Positions 8,828 to 18,130 of a DNA stretch of 64,000 bases are shown in pieces. The notes below the pieces were generated by a model that was not told the origin of the DNA, did not search any database, and saw only the letters and a list, made by a program, of their open reading frames with translations. The first letter of the stretch is position 1. Each line of letters begins with the position of its first letter. The position numbers and the translations under genes were made by a program. This stretch comes from Bacillus sp. USDA818B3_A (GTDB lineage Bacteria; Bacillota; Bacilli; Bacillales; Cytobacillaceae), in assembly GCF_009928415.1 (NCBI RefSeq), contig NZ_JAABNN010000006.1, positions 15,551-79,550 on the forward strand, in the 5' to 3' direction.

Positions 8828-9436
8828 ATGAAGCATATCTTTCAAAAAGGAAAAAAACAGACCAAACCAACATTACTTTTACTCCATGGGACAGGCGGGA
8901 ATGAGTTAGATTTGCTCCCCTTAGCAGGAATGATCGATGATGAAGCTTCTGTGCTAAGTGTTCGAGGGAATGTATTAGAAAATGGCATGCCAAGGTTTTT
9001 CCGCAGATTAAGTGAAGGAGTGTTTGATGAAGAGGATCTAGTGTTCCGTACGAAAGAACTTGATGAGTTCCTAGATGAAGCGGCACAAAAATATGAGTTT
9101 GACAGGAACAATATCATTGCTGTGGGATACTCTAATGGCGCCAATATTGCAGCGAGTTTGTTATTTCACTATCAAAACGCCCTAAAGGCAGCCATCCTTC
9201 ATCATCCGATGGTTCCAAGAAGAGGGATTAAACTTCCTGATTTAACAGGGAAAAGTGTCTTTATAGCGGCTGGAACGAATGATCCCATTTGTCCATCAAC
9301 AGAGTCAGAAGAATTGCAATCGATATTACAGAAAGCAAACGCCTCTGTTACGCTTCACTGGGAGAATCGCGGTCATCAATTAACACGTGAAGAGGTTGAG
9401 GCAGCGGCAGAGTGGTATAAAGGGATTATTGGATAA
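8828..9436 (+). CDS. mhqD: Alpha/beta hydrolase, MhqD-like carboxylesterase
   Basis: A 202-residue alpha/beta hydrolase of the phospholipase/carboxylesterase family. HGTGG near residue 20 supplies the oxyanion hole, GYSNGAN carries the nucleophilic serine, and GTNDPICPSTES (Asp) and NRGHQLT (His) complete the triad. It is followed 19 bp later by an extradiol-dioxygenase-like gene, and preceded by an MhqR-type operator, which is the setting of MhqD in the B. subtilis quinone/catechol resistance regulon. Likely role: hydrolysis of ring-cleavage or quinone-derived products. Gene order (hydrolase first) is reversed relative to mhqED as I recall it. Ribosome site AAAGGAGC, ATG start. Confidence 0.82.
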   Translation: MKHIFQKGKKQTKPTLLLLHGTGGNELDLLPLAGMIDDEASVLSVRGNVLENGMPRFFRRLSEGVFDEEDLVFRTKELDEFLDEAAQKYEFDRNNIIAVGYSNGANIAASLLFHYQNALKAAILHHPMVPRRGIKLPDLTGKSVFIAAGTNDPICPSTESEELQSILQKANASVTLHWENRGHQLTREEVEAAAEWYKGIIG

Positions 9437-9455
9437 GGGATAAGGAGGCTCGTTT

Positions 9456-10424
9456 ATGCAATTGCTGGGACTGCATCATGTATCGATCTTAACAGGAAAA
9501 GCCGAGAAAAATTATGAATTCTATACAAAAGTCTTAGGATTGAGATTAGTTAAAAAAACCGTGAATCAAGACAATACGGAGTCTTATCACCTTTTCTATG
9601 CGGATGCCGAGGGGACTCCCGGAACGGAGGTAACGTTTTTTGATATCCCGGGATTGGGTCACTCTTACCGAGGGACATCCGATATTTCTACTGTTTCGTT
9701 AAGGGTTAAGACGACTGATTCTCTTGTTTTCTGGCAAGAACGTTTTAAACAGCATGGAATACCTCATGATTCAATCGAAAAAAGAGCAGGGCGGGACAGC
9801 TTAGCATTCCGCGACTACGAAGGAACACGTTTGGTTCTAGTGGCGGATAACGGAGAAAAAGGTGTGAGAGCAGGGATTCCTTGGCAACGGGAAGATATCC
9901 CCACCGAACATGCCATCATTGGTTTAGGACCTGTCACACTTACCGTGAGTATGGCTGAACCCACTATTGGTATTTTAACCGAAATCATGGGCTTTCGCTA
10001 TGTTAGTTCCTATCCTTCACTCGAAGGAGATTTCCCTGAGATTATGGTCTACGCAACAGGGGAAGGAGGAAGTGGGGCGGAGGTCCATATCGAACCAAGA
10101 CCTGATTTGCCACGAGCACGGATTGGCCGCGGCGGCGTTCACCATGTAGCCTTCCGGGTGCCAAATGAACAAGAATACAATCAATGGGCCCAACGTTTAA
10201 AGGACAATCGCATTGCTAGTTCCGGCAAAGTGGAGCGTTATTACTTTAAGGCATTATATTTTCGGGAGCCTAATGGAATTCTGTTTGAGTTATCAACCGA
10301 TACACCAGGGTTTGCAACCGACGAACCGCTGGAAACCATGGGACAAAAACTGGCACTGCCTCCATTCTTAGAACAAAGGCGTGAAGAAATAGAAGCAAAC
10401 TTAAGACCTCTTGAACTGAATTAA
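9456..10424 (+). CDS. VOC-family ring-cleavage dioxygenase, MhqA/E/O-like
   Basis: A 322-residue protein of two vicinal-oxygen-chelate modules. The first begins GLHHVSILTGKAEKNYEFYT, the second contains GVHHVAFRVPNEQEYNQW, and FREPNGILFELSTDTPGF near the end gives the last metal ligand. Expected iron ligands are the His of LHHV or VHHV and the Glu of LFELS. Homologues (MhqA, MhqE, MhqO) open catechol or hydroquinone rings and confer resistance to 2-methylhydroquinone. It shares the operator and promoter with mhqD (19-bp gap, ribosome site AAGGAGG). Which paralogue it is cannot be decided by eye. Confidence 0.88.
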   Translation: MQLLGLHHVSILTGKAEKNYEFYTKVLGLRLVKKTVNQDNTESYHLFYADAEGTPGTEVTFFDIPGLGHSYRGTSDISTVSLRVKTTDSLVFWQERFKQHGIPHDSIEKRAGRDSLAFRDYEGTRLVLVADNGEKGVRAGIPWQREDIPTEHAIIGLGPVTLTVSMAEPTIGILTEIMGFRYVSSYPSLEGDFPEIMVYATGEGGSGAEVHIEPRPDLPRARIGRGGVHHVAFRVPNEQEYNQWAQRLKDNRIASSGKVERYYFKALYFREPNGILFELSTDTPGFATDEPLETMGQKLALPPFLEQRREEIEANLRPLELN

Positions 10425-10441
10425 TATGGTTTACTACTAAA

Positions 10442-10473
10442 AAACAGATGATGAAAATTCATCTGTTTTTTTT
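10442..10473 (+). terminator. Intrinsic terminator of the mhq pair
   Basis: AAACAGATGA pairs with TCATCTGTTT over a 7-nt loop and is followed by further T residues. Confidence 0.88.
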
Positions 10474-10523
10474 GTGTGAATTGGTTAAATTAACTAAGAC
10501 TAAACCAAAAGGGGTGAAGTTCA

Positions 10524-11600
10524 TTGAAATGCCCGCAATGTGTCTATACCAATCCGGATGGAGTTAAATTCTGTTTAAGCTGCGGTGAAAAATTTATTAA
10601 GAACAACACACAAGAAGACGAAAACAGCTTATTTTATGAGTTCGCCCATTACGTGGACATGGTGCCGAAGTTTGAACGTTCAATCGAACCGAAATTTCAA
10701 AATATCTTTTCACGTGTATTCCGAGATCATAGTGAGTTAGAGGCTGAACGGCTTTTCATCGTAGGAACAGCTCTCACGACACCGAAAATTACAGAAGTAA
10801 CAGAGACCTGGCCCAAACCTTGGCTGTTTGCTAGGGTGTTCATTTTTGCCCTTCTAGCCTTTGCAGGTTTGTACATAGGCGTTGACTACTTTAAGAATGT
10901 GAATTTTATTCCTGGTCTTATCATTGTTGGTTCTTTTTCGGTACCGCTGACTACCTTGATTTTCTTTTGGGAAATGAACGCACCGCAAAATATTTCCTTT
11001 TACAGGATTATTTATATCGTGTTTATCGGTGGAATTCTTTCGATGCTGGCCGCACTTATGTTTTTTGATATTCTAAGGAATAATATCAATCCGATTACGA
11101 TTGGAATCGTTGAAGAACTTGCCAAAGCGATTATTGTCATTAGTTTCGTTCGTTACAGAAAATACAAGTATATTTTAAACGGACTTCTGATTGGAGCTGC
11201 CGTCGGGGCTGGGTTTGCCGCATTTGAAACAGCAGGCTATGCTTTAAGGGCCTTGTTGTCAGGGGATGGGCAAAGTTTATATAGCACGATCCTATGGCGC
11301 GGGATTTTTGCTCCAGGCGGGCATGTCGCCTGGGCAGCATTAACAGGGTCAGCGTTCTGCAGGGTACAAGGTGAGAATCCGTTTAATTTCAGGATGTTAT
11401 TCAAAATTAAATTCCTCCGTGTCTTCGCGTTAGTCGTTTTAATACATGCGCTGTGGGACACCCCGATTACGGGAATGTTTCCCATAGGGCAGATCTTTTT
11501 AATGCTATGTTCCTGGGTAGTGGTTTTTCTGCTGATTCGTGCAGGTCTAAAGGAAATAGAAAATAAAAAAACGATGTTAAATGTTTTGCCCAATAATTAA
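10524..11600 (+). CDS. Zinc-ribbon PrsW-family membrane protease
   Basis: A 358-residue protein with an N-terminal zinc ribbon (CPQC near residue 3 and CLSC near residue 17), a soluble linker, and about eight transmembrane segments. The membrane part has the PrsW/CPBP-like motifs: VEELAKAIIV (EExxK), an AAVGAGFAAFET segment, a HVAWAALTGSAF histidine and HALWDTP near the end. PrsW cleaves anti-sigma factors in the membrane (for example RsiW in B. subtilis), but this longer zinc-ribbon form is a different subgroup and its target is unknown. TTG start, with GGGGTG upstream. Single gene. Confidence 0.82.
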   Translation: MKCPQCVYTNPDGVKFCLSCGEKFIKNNTQEDENSLFYEFAHYVDMVPKFERSIEPKFQNIFSRVFRDHSELEAERLFIVGTALTTPKITEVTETWPKPWLFARVFIFALLAFAGLYIGVDYFKNVNFIPGLIIVGSFSVPLTTLIFFWEMNAPQNISFYRIIYIVFIGGILSMLAALMFFDILRNNINPITIGIVEELAKAIIVISFVRYRKYKYILNGLLIGAAVGAGFAAFETAGYALRALLSGDGQSLYSTILWRGIFAPGGHVAWAALTGSAFCRVQGENPFNFRMLFKIKFLRVFALVVLIHALWDTPITGMFPIGQIFLMLCSWVVVFLLIRAGLKEIENKKTMLNVLPNN

Positions 11601-11608
11601 CAGAGAAC

Positions 11609-11646
11609 AAGCCCCCAGTGTATAAACAAATACCGGGGGCTTATTT
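11609..11646 (+). terminator. Intrinsic terminator
   Basis: AAGCCCCC pairs with GGGGGCTT across an 18-nt loop and is followed by ATTTTAT. Confidence 0.75.
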
Positions 11647-11769
11647 TATCTTAGAATCTTAATGTTGTATAACTTTTTTCTGTGAGAACTGTTTTCAATT
11701 AACCTTTTTTACACTACAATGTAATAGGAAAAAGATTTACTAATAATAAAAGGGTAGAAATAGGAGAGT

Positions 11770-12321
11770 ATGATGAAAAAACTATTATTTTTATTAATCA
11801 GCACATTATTATTCATTCCAACAATAGTAAGTGCACATACGGAACTGACCGTATCAAATCCAGCAAACGGTGCCGTTGTTAAAGAAGATTTGAAAGAAAT
11901 CGTTCTTACATATGAAGGGGAAATTGAATCGTTAAGTACCATGAAGTTACTTAAAGAGGGCCAAGAAATTACTTTTACCAGTGTTACACCCCAAGAGAAT
12001 AAGTTAATCGGAACTTTATCCTCACCATTGGAAAATGGTGCCTATACGATTCAATGGAATATTGCCGGGGAAGACGGCCATCCTTTATCAGGCGAAATTA
12101 CGTTTAATGTCGAAAAAGAGGCAGCGGCAGTTCCAAATACAAATACCGAGCAGCCTGAAACAAAAACAAAAGAAGAAGAACCGAAAAAAGAAACATCTAC
12201 AGAAACAAAAGCAAACAATGAAGCCAATCAATCCTCATCAAGCGTAAAGACGGCAGTTACACTTGCGATTGTGGTGGTTCTGCTTTTAGGAGCGTTCCTA
12301 TTATTTAGAAGGAAACGATAA
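11770..12321 (+). CDS. CopC-domain secreted/anchored copper-binding protein
   Basis: A signal peptide ending at about VSAH precedes a CopC domain of about 95 residues; the mature N-terminal histidine (AHTELTVSNPANG) and a DGHPLSG motif are the classic copper ligands region. A low-complexity Lys/Glu/Thr-rich stalk follows, then a C-terminal transmembrane helix with a RRKR cytoplasmic tail, so the domain is displayed outside the membrane. It overlaps nothing but lies 5 bp before the CopD-like gene, and together they match the two halves of B. subtilis YcnJ, a copper acquisition protein. ATG at 11770 with AGGAGAG; an ATG follows immediately as an alternative. Confidence 0.88.
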   Translation: MMKKLLFLLISTLLFIPTIVSAHTELTVSNPANGAVVKEDLKEIVLTYEGEIESLSTMKLLKEGQEITFTSVTPQENKLIGTLSSPLENGAYTIQWNIAGEDGHPLSGEITFNVEKEAAAVPNTNTEQPETKTKEEEPKKETSTETKANNEANQSSSSVKTAVTLAIVVVLLLGAFLLFRRKR

Positions 12322-12326
12322 TAGTC

Positions 12327-13403
12327 ATGGGATTATTAATTCCAATCTTTGAGTTTGGCAATTATTTTTTATATTCTATTTTAGTAGGACATGTTGCATT
12401 GCAATTTGTTCCCGAAGCAAGTAAGCCAAAAAGTAGAATAGCAAAACCATTTCTATTGCTGTCAACACTGGGAATCATTATCTTTACACTAGGTCCGATT
12501 TTACAAACGATTTTCTATTTTAAAGATGGTGTGGGACTAAGTTTAGCCATTCAAACCGTTTTCATCGATTTCCAAGTTGGGAAGGCATGGATCTTTATTG
12601 GATTTATGGCTACCTTCTTATGGATGGCACTGCAGTTAAACGCTTCTAAATATTTGCAGGCAATCCTGCTCTTACTGATGATTTTAGGAGTTGGCTATTC
12701 AAGTCACACAGCGTCATTAGCCTTTTGGCCTGGCTTGTTGTCGCATAGCCTCCATTTTTTAATGGTTACTCTGTGGACGGGAATCTTACTGCATGTTGCT
12801 TGGTTTTCAAAAGAACACGCCATTTGGGGCAGGTTTTTACGCTGGTTTACACCTCTAGCTATAATCAGCCTAATCATCATCCTTATAAGCGGCTTTATTC
12901 TTATGCTTTTTATGGTGTCACCAAGGGATTATGTGAAGGCATGGGTCCTGCCTTATGGACAAATGCTTCTGCTAAAACATATCAGTATCATCCCGTTGTT
13001 AATATTTGCGTTAATCAATGGTTTTCTAGCAAGGAAATCGATCCAAACTGACTCCTTTAATCCAATAAGTTGGATTAGGGGCGAGAGTATTTTTTTATTC
13101 ATTATTTTTTATGTCACTGGCGTCATGGGAACATTATCACCGCCGCATGAGATCGAATTTACCCTTAAATCTGAAGGGCCTTCCAAATGGGCCGAATGGT
13201 TAATAGGGAAAGACATTATTACTACCTTAAATATCCATTTTTCACCTAATTTACAATCCGTTGTTTTAATTATCATGTCAATTCTATTTTTATTTATGAT
13301 ATTCATTAGCTTTAAAAGGATAAAACCATTATTAGGAGTCATATTTGGGGTTTGTTTTATTGTCGTACTTTATGCTGGCTTTATGTTTTCTTTAAGTATA
13401 TAA
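12327..13403 (+). CDS. CopD-family copper transport membrane protein
   Basis: A 358-residue membrane protein with about eight to nine transmembrane segments, matching the CopD/YcnJ domain: N-terminal FLYSILVGHVALQF, mid-protein SHTASLAFWPGLLSHSLHFLMVTLWTG condensed to the conserved histidines, and LLLKHISIIPLL. The gene begins 5 bp after the CopC-like gene with AAGGAAACG as ribosome site, so the two are cotranscribed. In the family, CopD passes copper across the membrane with CopC as external binder. A copper-responsive operator was not identified upstream. Confidence 0.87.
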   Translation: MGLLIPIFEFGNYFLYSILVGHVALQFVPEASKPKSRIAKPFLLLSTLGIIIFTLGPILQTIFYFKDGVGLSLAIQTVFIDFQVGKAWIFIGFMATFLWMALQLNASKYLQAILLLLMILGVGYSSHTASLAFWPGLLSHSLHFLMVTLWTGILLHVAWFSKEHAIWGRFLRWFTPLAIISLIIILISGFILMLFMVSPRDYVKAWVLPYGQMLLLKHISIIPLLIFALINGFLARKSIQTDSFNPISWIRGESIFLFIIFYVTGVMGTLSPPHEIEFTLKSEGPSKWAEWLIGKDIITTLNIHFSPNLQSVVLIIMSILFLFMIFISFKRIKPLLGVIFGVCFIVVLYAGFMFSLSI

Positions 13404-13422
13404 GTGGAACAAAATCAATTAA

Positions 13423-13454
13423 AAAAGGTCTTTCTCAACGGAGAAAGACCTTTT
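13423..13454. terminator. Shared bidirectional terminator
   Basis: A perfect 14-bp stem (AAAAGGTCTTTCTC with its complement) and 4-nt loop, with T-runs on both strands, between the convergent CopD-like gene and the large glycan gene. Confidence 0.92.
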
Positions 13455-13464
13455 ATTATAATCA

Positions 13465-16400
13465 TTATAGATTTTGCTTTACATTCGCCATATAAGATTC
13501 TTGTGTTACATTTCCATTTCGTTTCAGTTTATTCCAGCCAACGGTTACTCCTTTTAATGCGGCAAAGATAGATTTGATCACGACATAAGTCATTAGCTGC
13601 TTGTACAAGATTCTTTGCAAAAACAAGGAACCCAATGGTTTCGGATTTTCTTTCTCCAATCGAAACGCATAGAGTGATGTAACAAAATCAAATAGGTAAA
13701 AAAGTATAAATCCAATCGCCGCTTTTTTGGGATGGTCATTAAAAAGAGCTAAGATAAACAAAATATCTGCAATCGGCGAAATGGTTTGATAGATATATTG
13801 GAAAAGCCACATATTTGGCAGTCCGATAAATCCCAATGAGTGGTGTTTTTTATTAAATAAAGCATCGCGATGTTTCCATAAGCATTGTAATGTACCATAA
13901 ACCCATCGGTATCGCTGTTTTGTCAAACTTTTTATATCTTCCGGCACTTCTGTAAAGGCATAAGCCTTTTCCTCAAATTCAATTTTTTTCCCTAGTCGTA
14001 AAAGAGTCAGAGTAAGATCGGTATCCTCTGCCAACGTATCTTCTTGATAATATCCAGCTTCTTCTACTGCAGACTTTCTCCATGCACCAATTGCCCCTGG
14101 TACGACGGTAATACAATTAAGCACAGCAAATGCTCTTCTCTCTAAGTTAAAGCCTGTTACATATTCGATATGCTGCCAGTTTGTAAGGAGGGTCCCCTTA
14201 TTACCGACTTTTACATTGCCTGAAACAGCTGCGACCTGTTCATTTTTAAAGTGGTTAACCAATAGAGAAATGGCATTTCCGGCAATAAGTGTATCTGCGT
14301 CAAGGGCAACCACAATCTCTCCGTTTGCTTCTTTAAATCCAAGATTGACAGCGGAAGATTTTCCCCCATTGGATTTTTTAATTAATCTGACCAGCGAATG
14401 ATTTGCGTAAGTTTCCTCCACAACAGCGGAGGTAAGATCCTTTGATCCATCATCAATGACCAAAATTTCAAAAGCTGGATAATCGCTTGATAGAATGGAA
14501 TTAATTGTTTTGCAAATTACTTTTTCTTCGTTGTAAGCAGCAATAACGACACTTACAAAAGGAGTAAAGTCAGCGTCAATTTCCGTCTCTTTATACTCTT
14601 TTACCTGTCTTCTAGAAAGGAAGATAAAGAGGGCCAGCCGCAAGATTCCTAAAATAATAGCTGAGTAGAAAAGGGCAGTTAATCCAAAACGCCAGCCCTG
14701 CATAAGCGTAAATACAACCTTGTCATAGATCAAATAAGGGTTGTCCTTACTGGCAGAGGGCATAACCTGACTATCTGTTTTTCCAATCAAATTACCGATT
14801 GTTGTAAAAGTATAGCCGCGCTTTTTCAGCTCTTCAATGATTACTGGCAGTGCTTTTACCGTATTCGAGCGGTCACCCCCAGAATCATGGAACAAAATTA
14901 CATTTCCCTCTGGCAGCTGTTCCAATACTCGGTTTACCAATTCATCACTAGAAGGTTTTTGCCAATCGTCCGAGTCTATTAATTCACCGACCATCGTATA
15001 ACCCATATTTTGTGCACGGATAATAGGCAGAAACTCTTTCCTTGTGCTTGGTTCCGCATCTGCTGCGTACGGAGGACGGAAGAGGGTCATCGAGTGGCCG
15101 GTAATTTCTTGTACAAGTCTTTGATTCGCATTTAACTCCCATTTGGTTTGCCAGGTTGGGGTGGATGCGACATCAGGGTGTGTAAACGTATGACTGCCAA
15201 TTTCATGACCTTTACTATACATCCTTTTAATTAGATCTGGATGGAGCACGGCGTTCTCACCAACAATAAAGAAGGAGCCCTTTACATCATACTTTTCTAA
15301 AATGTCCAATATTTGTGGTGTATAGATAGGGTCCGGTCCGTCATCAAAGGTAAGGACGATTTCCTTTTGTTTAGGTTTGCCGTAACGAACCACTTCAAAA
15401 GGCTTTGGTAATTTAGTATAGGTCTCATTTTGGATCAATCCATGGGAATCCATTTGAATGGTCCTTTTTCCCTTTTCGGATTGAGCTACTACTTTTAAAA
15501 TTTCCCCAGCCCCTGAATATTTAACAGGTTCAGGACTAGATAATGTTTTAAGGGCATTGGATGGATTGTCCATTTCCTTTGGTTGATTGATATAGTTCCA
15601 GATTGAAGGATCTTCAGAACCTAAACGCCAAACGGCGATTCCTTTGGAACCACTAGCTATGCCTATCTTCATGTGATTATAGAATGAAGCGGCATCTAAA
15701 AACCAAACCGTATGGTTTTTTCCGTTCAGTTTGTATCGCAAATAAGGATTGCCTGATTGTTTATTCCATTGGATTTGGAGATTGGTCCCGATTCCAAGAT
15801 TCATGATATCTCTGAAGGTAACCGTTTCAGCAGCCTTCTTAGAGTTTTCTTCCCAGTCATATCCGTAGCTGCCCAAACTGACAATTAACTTTTGGGAGGG
15901 GATATTGAGCTGCTTTAAGCTATGTATTACCCAATCTATTGATGCAACAGGTCCAGGCTTACTTGCGGTGTTGTGCTGGTCATATAACATAACAAACATT
16001 CGATCCACATGATTGGCAATAGAAGCATAGTCAAAAGCAGCGTTACTTGGCGGGACATCAATTGTTACCAAGAGATTCTCTTTATGAAATGCATCAGAAA
16101 CTTTATTTACAAAACTTGAAAAATTAGTTTTGTCTTTTGGATCAATATTTTCAAAGTCAATATTAATACCATCAAAGGCATTGAATCTCACATAGTCCAA
16201 CATTTCTTTAATAAACCGATCTTCAGCACCGGGAGTTGTAAATAATCGGTGAAGAGCTTCCCCATCCCATTTATTGTTCAGATAATTATTAACGACAGGG
16301 AGAATCTTAATTTGATGATCGTATGCCTCTTTAATAATAGACGGATCAGTGCTAGTTTTTAAGCCCAGATCTGATGTAAGCTGCAGCCACTCCGGCACTA

Positions 16401-17127
16401 TGGTTGTAATAGAATCAATGTTTTCATTGAAAGAAGCTTTACTGTTTTCATCCCAGTTAACATAAAAAGCATAAACTTCTTGTTGAGTTGAAAGGGATTT
16501 CCTATTATTTAGAACCTCATTAAATGGTGCAGGCGTAGAAAAATCTGTCTGTTTTAGCTGTGTGGTAAGCTGTTCTTCAGTGAAGGCCTGATTAATTGGT
16601 TCAATCCCGCTCGCTGCTTCATTTGTCTTTAGTTGCAGGTCAGGAAACTCTGGATCCTTATAAAGACTTTTAATAAAAACAAATGAAACTAAAACAATCA
16701 GTATAGTAAATCCTGCAGTCATCCTTTTAAAAACTGTCCAGCGTCTTTTCGCAGGATCAAGGAAAACATGTTCTTGATTTTGTTGCTCTTTTTTCAGTCC
16801 CAAATTATAAAACCAAAGAAAGAAAAAATAACAAACAAGTCCGACTGATCCTCCCAAGACCGGTGTTAAATTATAGCCTTTTAAAATAGGTAAATTTAGA
16901 AAGGGCAATTCCTTAATATTTGGAATAAGTAAGGTTATTAAAGTTCCAAGAAATATAGCGATTATGTTCAGGCGAAATAAAAGGGAGAGAACAATCAATA
17001 ACGGAATTCTTAAACTATAGGCAGGTAAGAAAGCCAAGAAAAATCCCAACGAACTCGCAATAGCGCCTCTATTACCAGTGACAGGTGCAAAAAGTGATCG
17101 CACCATCCATCTAAAAATTCGATTCAC
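13465..17127 (-). CDS. Fused GH18-like, polysaccharide deacetylase and glycosyltransferase 2 protein
   Basis: One uninterrupted 1220-residue frame with four parts. Residues about 1-155 are a DUF2062-like membrane region with several helices. Residues about 215-515 resemble a GH18 hydrolase, with FDGINIDFEN placing the catalytic glutamate at about 326. Residues about 585-785 are a NodB/CE4 deacetylase: TFDDGPDP (D595, D596), SHTFTH (H646, H650), RPPY and ILFHDSGG. After a transmembrane helix (about 815-838), residues 855-1080 are a processive GT2 domain with IDDGS, DAD (943-945), AEDTD and QRYRW (1071-1075), followed by C-terminal helices. This suggests synthesis and remodelling of an N-acetylhexosamine polymer by one protein, with hydrolase and deacetylase outside and transferase inside. 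ATG with GGAGG upstream. Confidence 0.88.
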   Translation of the reverse strand: MNRIFRWMVRSLFAPVTGNRGAIASSLGFFLAFLPAYSLRIPLLIVLSLLFRLNIIAIFLGTLITLLIPNIKELPFLNLPILKGYNLTPVLGGSVGLVCYFFFLWFYNLGLKKEQQNQEHVFLDPAKRRWTVFKRMTAGFTILIVLVSFVFIKSLYKDPEFPDLQLKTNEAASGIEPINQAFTEEQLTTQLKQTDFSTPAPFNEVLNNRKSLSTQQEVYAFYVNWDENSKASFNENIDSITTIVPEWLQLTSDLGLKTSTDPSIIKEAYDHQIKILPVVNNYLNNKWDGEALHRLFTTPGAEDRFIKEMLDYVRFNAFDGINIDFENIDPKDKTNFSSFVNKVSDAFHKENLLVTIDVPPSNAAFDYASIANHVDRMFVMLYDQHNTASKPGPVASIDWVIHSLKQLNIPSQKLIVSLGSYGYDWEENSKKAAETVTFRDIMNLGIGTNLQIQWNKQSGNPYLRYKLNGKNHTVWFLDAASFYNHMKIGIASGSKGIAVWRLGSEDPSIWNYINQPKEMDNPSNALKTLSSPEPVKYSGAGEILKVVAQSEKGKRTIQMDSHGLIQNETYTKLPKPFEVVRYGKPKQKEIVLTFDDGPDPIYTPQILDILEKYDVKGSFFIVGENAVLHPDLIKRMYSKGHEIGSHTFTHPDVASTPTWQTKWELNANQRLVQEITGHSMTLFRPPYAADAEPSTRKEFLPIIRAQNMGYTMVGELIDSDDWQKPSSDELVNRVLEQLPEGNVILFHDSGGDRSNTVKALPVIIEELKKRGYTFTTIGNLIGKTDSQVMPSASKDNPYLIYDKVVFTLMQGWRFGLTALFYSAIILGILRLALFIFLSRRQVKEYKETEIDADFTPFVSVVIAAYNEEKVICKTINSILSSDYPAFEILVIDDGSKDLTSAVVEETYANHSLVRLIKKSNGGKSSAVNLGFKEANGEIVVALDADTLIAGNAISLLVNHFKNEQVAAVSGNVKVGNKGTLLTNWQHIEYVTGFNLERRAFAVLNCITVVPGAIGAWRKSAVEEAGYYQEDTLAEDTDLTLTLLRLGKKIEFEEKAYAFTEVPEDIKSLTKQRYRWVYGTLQCLWKHRDALFNKKHHSLGFIGLPNMWLFQYIYQTISPIADILFILALFNDHPKKAAIGFILFYLFDFVTSLYAFRLEKENPKPLGSLFLQRILYKQLMTYVVIKSIFAALKGVTVGWNKLKRNGNVTQESYMANVKQNL

Positions 17128-17186
17128 AGAATACCTCCTTATAGGTGTGGTGATTTATCTTCGGGGAATGGATCGATTTTTTCGAC

Positions 17187-17219
17187 AAAAAAAGACTACC
17201 AACAAAAGGTTAGGTAGTC
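17187..17219 (-). terminator. Leader terminator/attenuator before the glycan gene
   Basis: On the minus strand, GACTACC and GGTAGTC form a stem extended by AAC/GTT with one bulge, followed by seven T residues. It lies about 60 nt upstream of the start codon of the 1220-residue gene and reads in the same direction. No minus-strand gene lies just upstream, so it would terminate the gene's own leader. That implies attenuation or a very weak upstream transcript; no riboswitch class was recognised. Confidence 0.65.
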
Positions 17220-17377
17220 ATTGCTGAATTTTGGGGGTAGGTTGAAATGTTTTTTTCTTTTAATGATGGTAATACTGTCAATTTTTTATTTTTTCTTACT
17301 AGTTACCCCCAAAAACCGAAGAGGTTTAGCGTAAATTGTATTGCAGTCCTTAATAAAAAAGATAAAAGAGGAAAATT

Positions 17378-18004
17378 ATGAACAAAAAAGCATTAGGAGC
17401 CATTACCATGGTATTAGTGGGTTCCGTTACGTTTTCTATCACTAATAACTTGCTAACTGACCAACCTGCTAAACCATTACCGCAAGAAAACAATATCCCA
17501 ATCTCCGATAGCGATAAAACAGTAGTTAATAACAATCCAAAAGAAAAAAAAGTGCAAGCTCACACACCCAAAATCGTGGCTGAAGAACCGATTGCTATCC
17601 ATACGGTAAAAGAGGAAAAAGCAGTATCTGAAATAAAAAACGAGGTACCCACGGTTTCAGATAAGCCTGTTACACAACAAACAGCAACTAATAAAGCGAC
17701 AGTCCAAATACAAAAGAAAAATACACCGACTGTAAGTGCTGTATCACCTACTGACAAAACAACCACTTCCGCTCCTAGCGCGGTGCAGGAACAGAAAACG
17801 ACAAATACAGTAAGTACAAAACAAGCTACTGCTACAAAAACTTTACCATCTCAACCATCTACGTCAAAAACAACAACGAATACATCAACAACAACGAATA
17901 CAACAACAACGACTGCTAATCATGGACAACAAGTCTCAGAAGAGGCAAAAGCCAAAGCTGTGACTCGTAAGGAGCAAAAGGAAGACAATGGCAAGAAAAA
18001 ATAA
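17378..18004 (+). CDS. Secreted low-complexity Thr/Ser/Lys-rich protein
   Basis: A 208-residue protein with an N-terminal hydrophobic segment (about residues 5-23) that could be a signal peptide or anchor. The rest is compositionally biased: Lys/Pro/Val-rich first, then runs of Thr, Ser and Asn around 165-180, and a charged tail ending GKKK. There is no recognisable domain. Such sequences are often surface stalks or intrinsically disordered exported proteins. ATG with AGAGGAAA upstream. It is divergent from the glycan gene, so a cell-surface link is possible but unproven. Confidence 0.65.
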   Translation: MNKKALGAITMVLVGSVTFSITNNLLTDQPAKPLPQENNIPISDSDKTVVNNNPKEKKVQAHTPKIVAEEPIAIHTVKEEKAVSEIKNEVPTVSDKPVTQQTATNKATVQIQKKNTPTVSAVSPTDKTTTSAPSAVQEQKTTNTVSTKQATATKTLPSQPSTSKTTTNTSTTTNTTTTTANHGQQVSEEAKAKAVTRKEQKEDNGKKK

Positions 18005-18130
18005 AGATTAATGAGGTCGTCATCGAGGCGATCTTTTTTCATTTAATAAAATTTAGTAGCTTGTATTCCGAATTATAAATGGAATAAATGACCATAATAT
18101 TTTTATTCACATATTAAAGGATGATTTCCT

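Noticed and set aside
11711..11722. Copper operator upstream of the CopC-like gene (TACAATGTA)
   Set aside because: The CopY-type box needs TACA-N2-TGTA; the spacing here is one base, so the match is not convincing.
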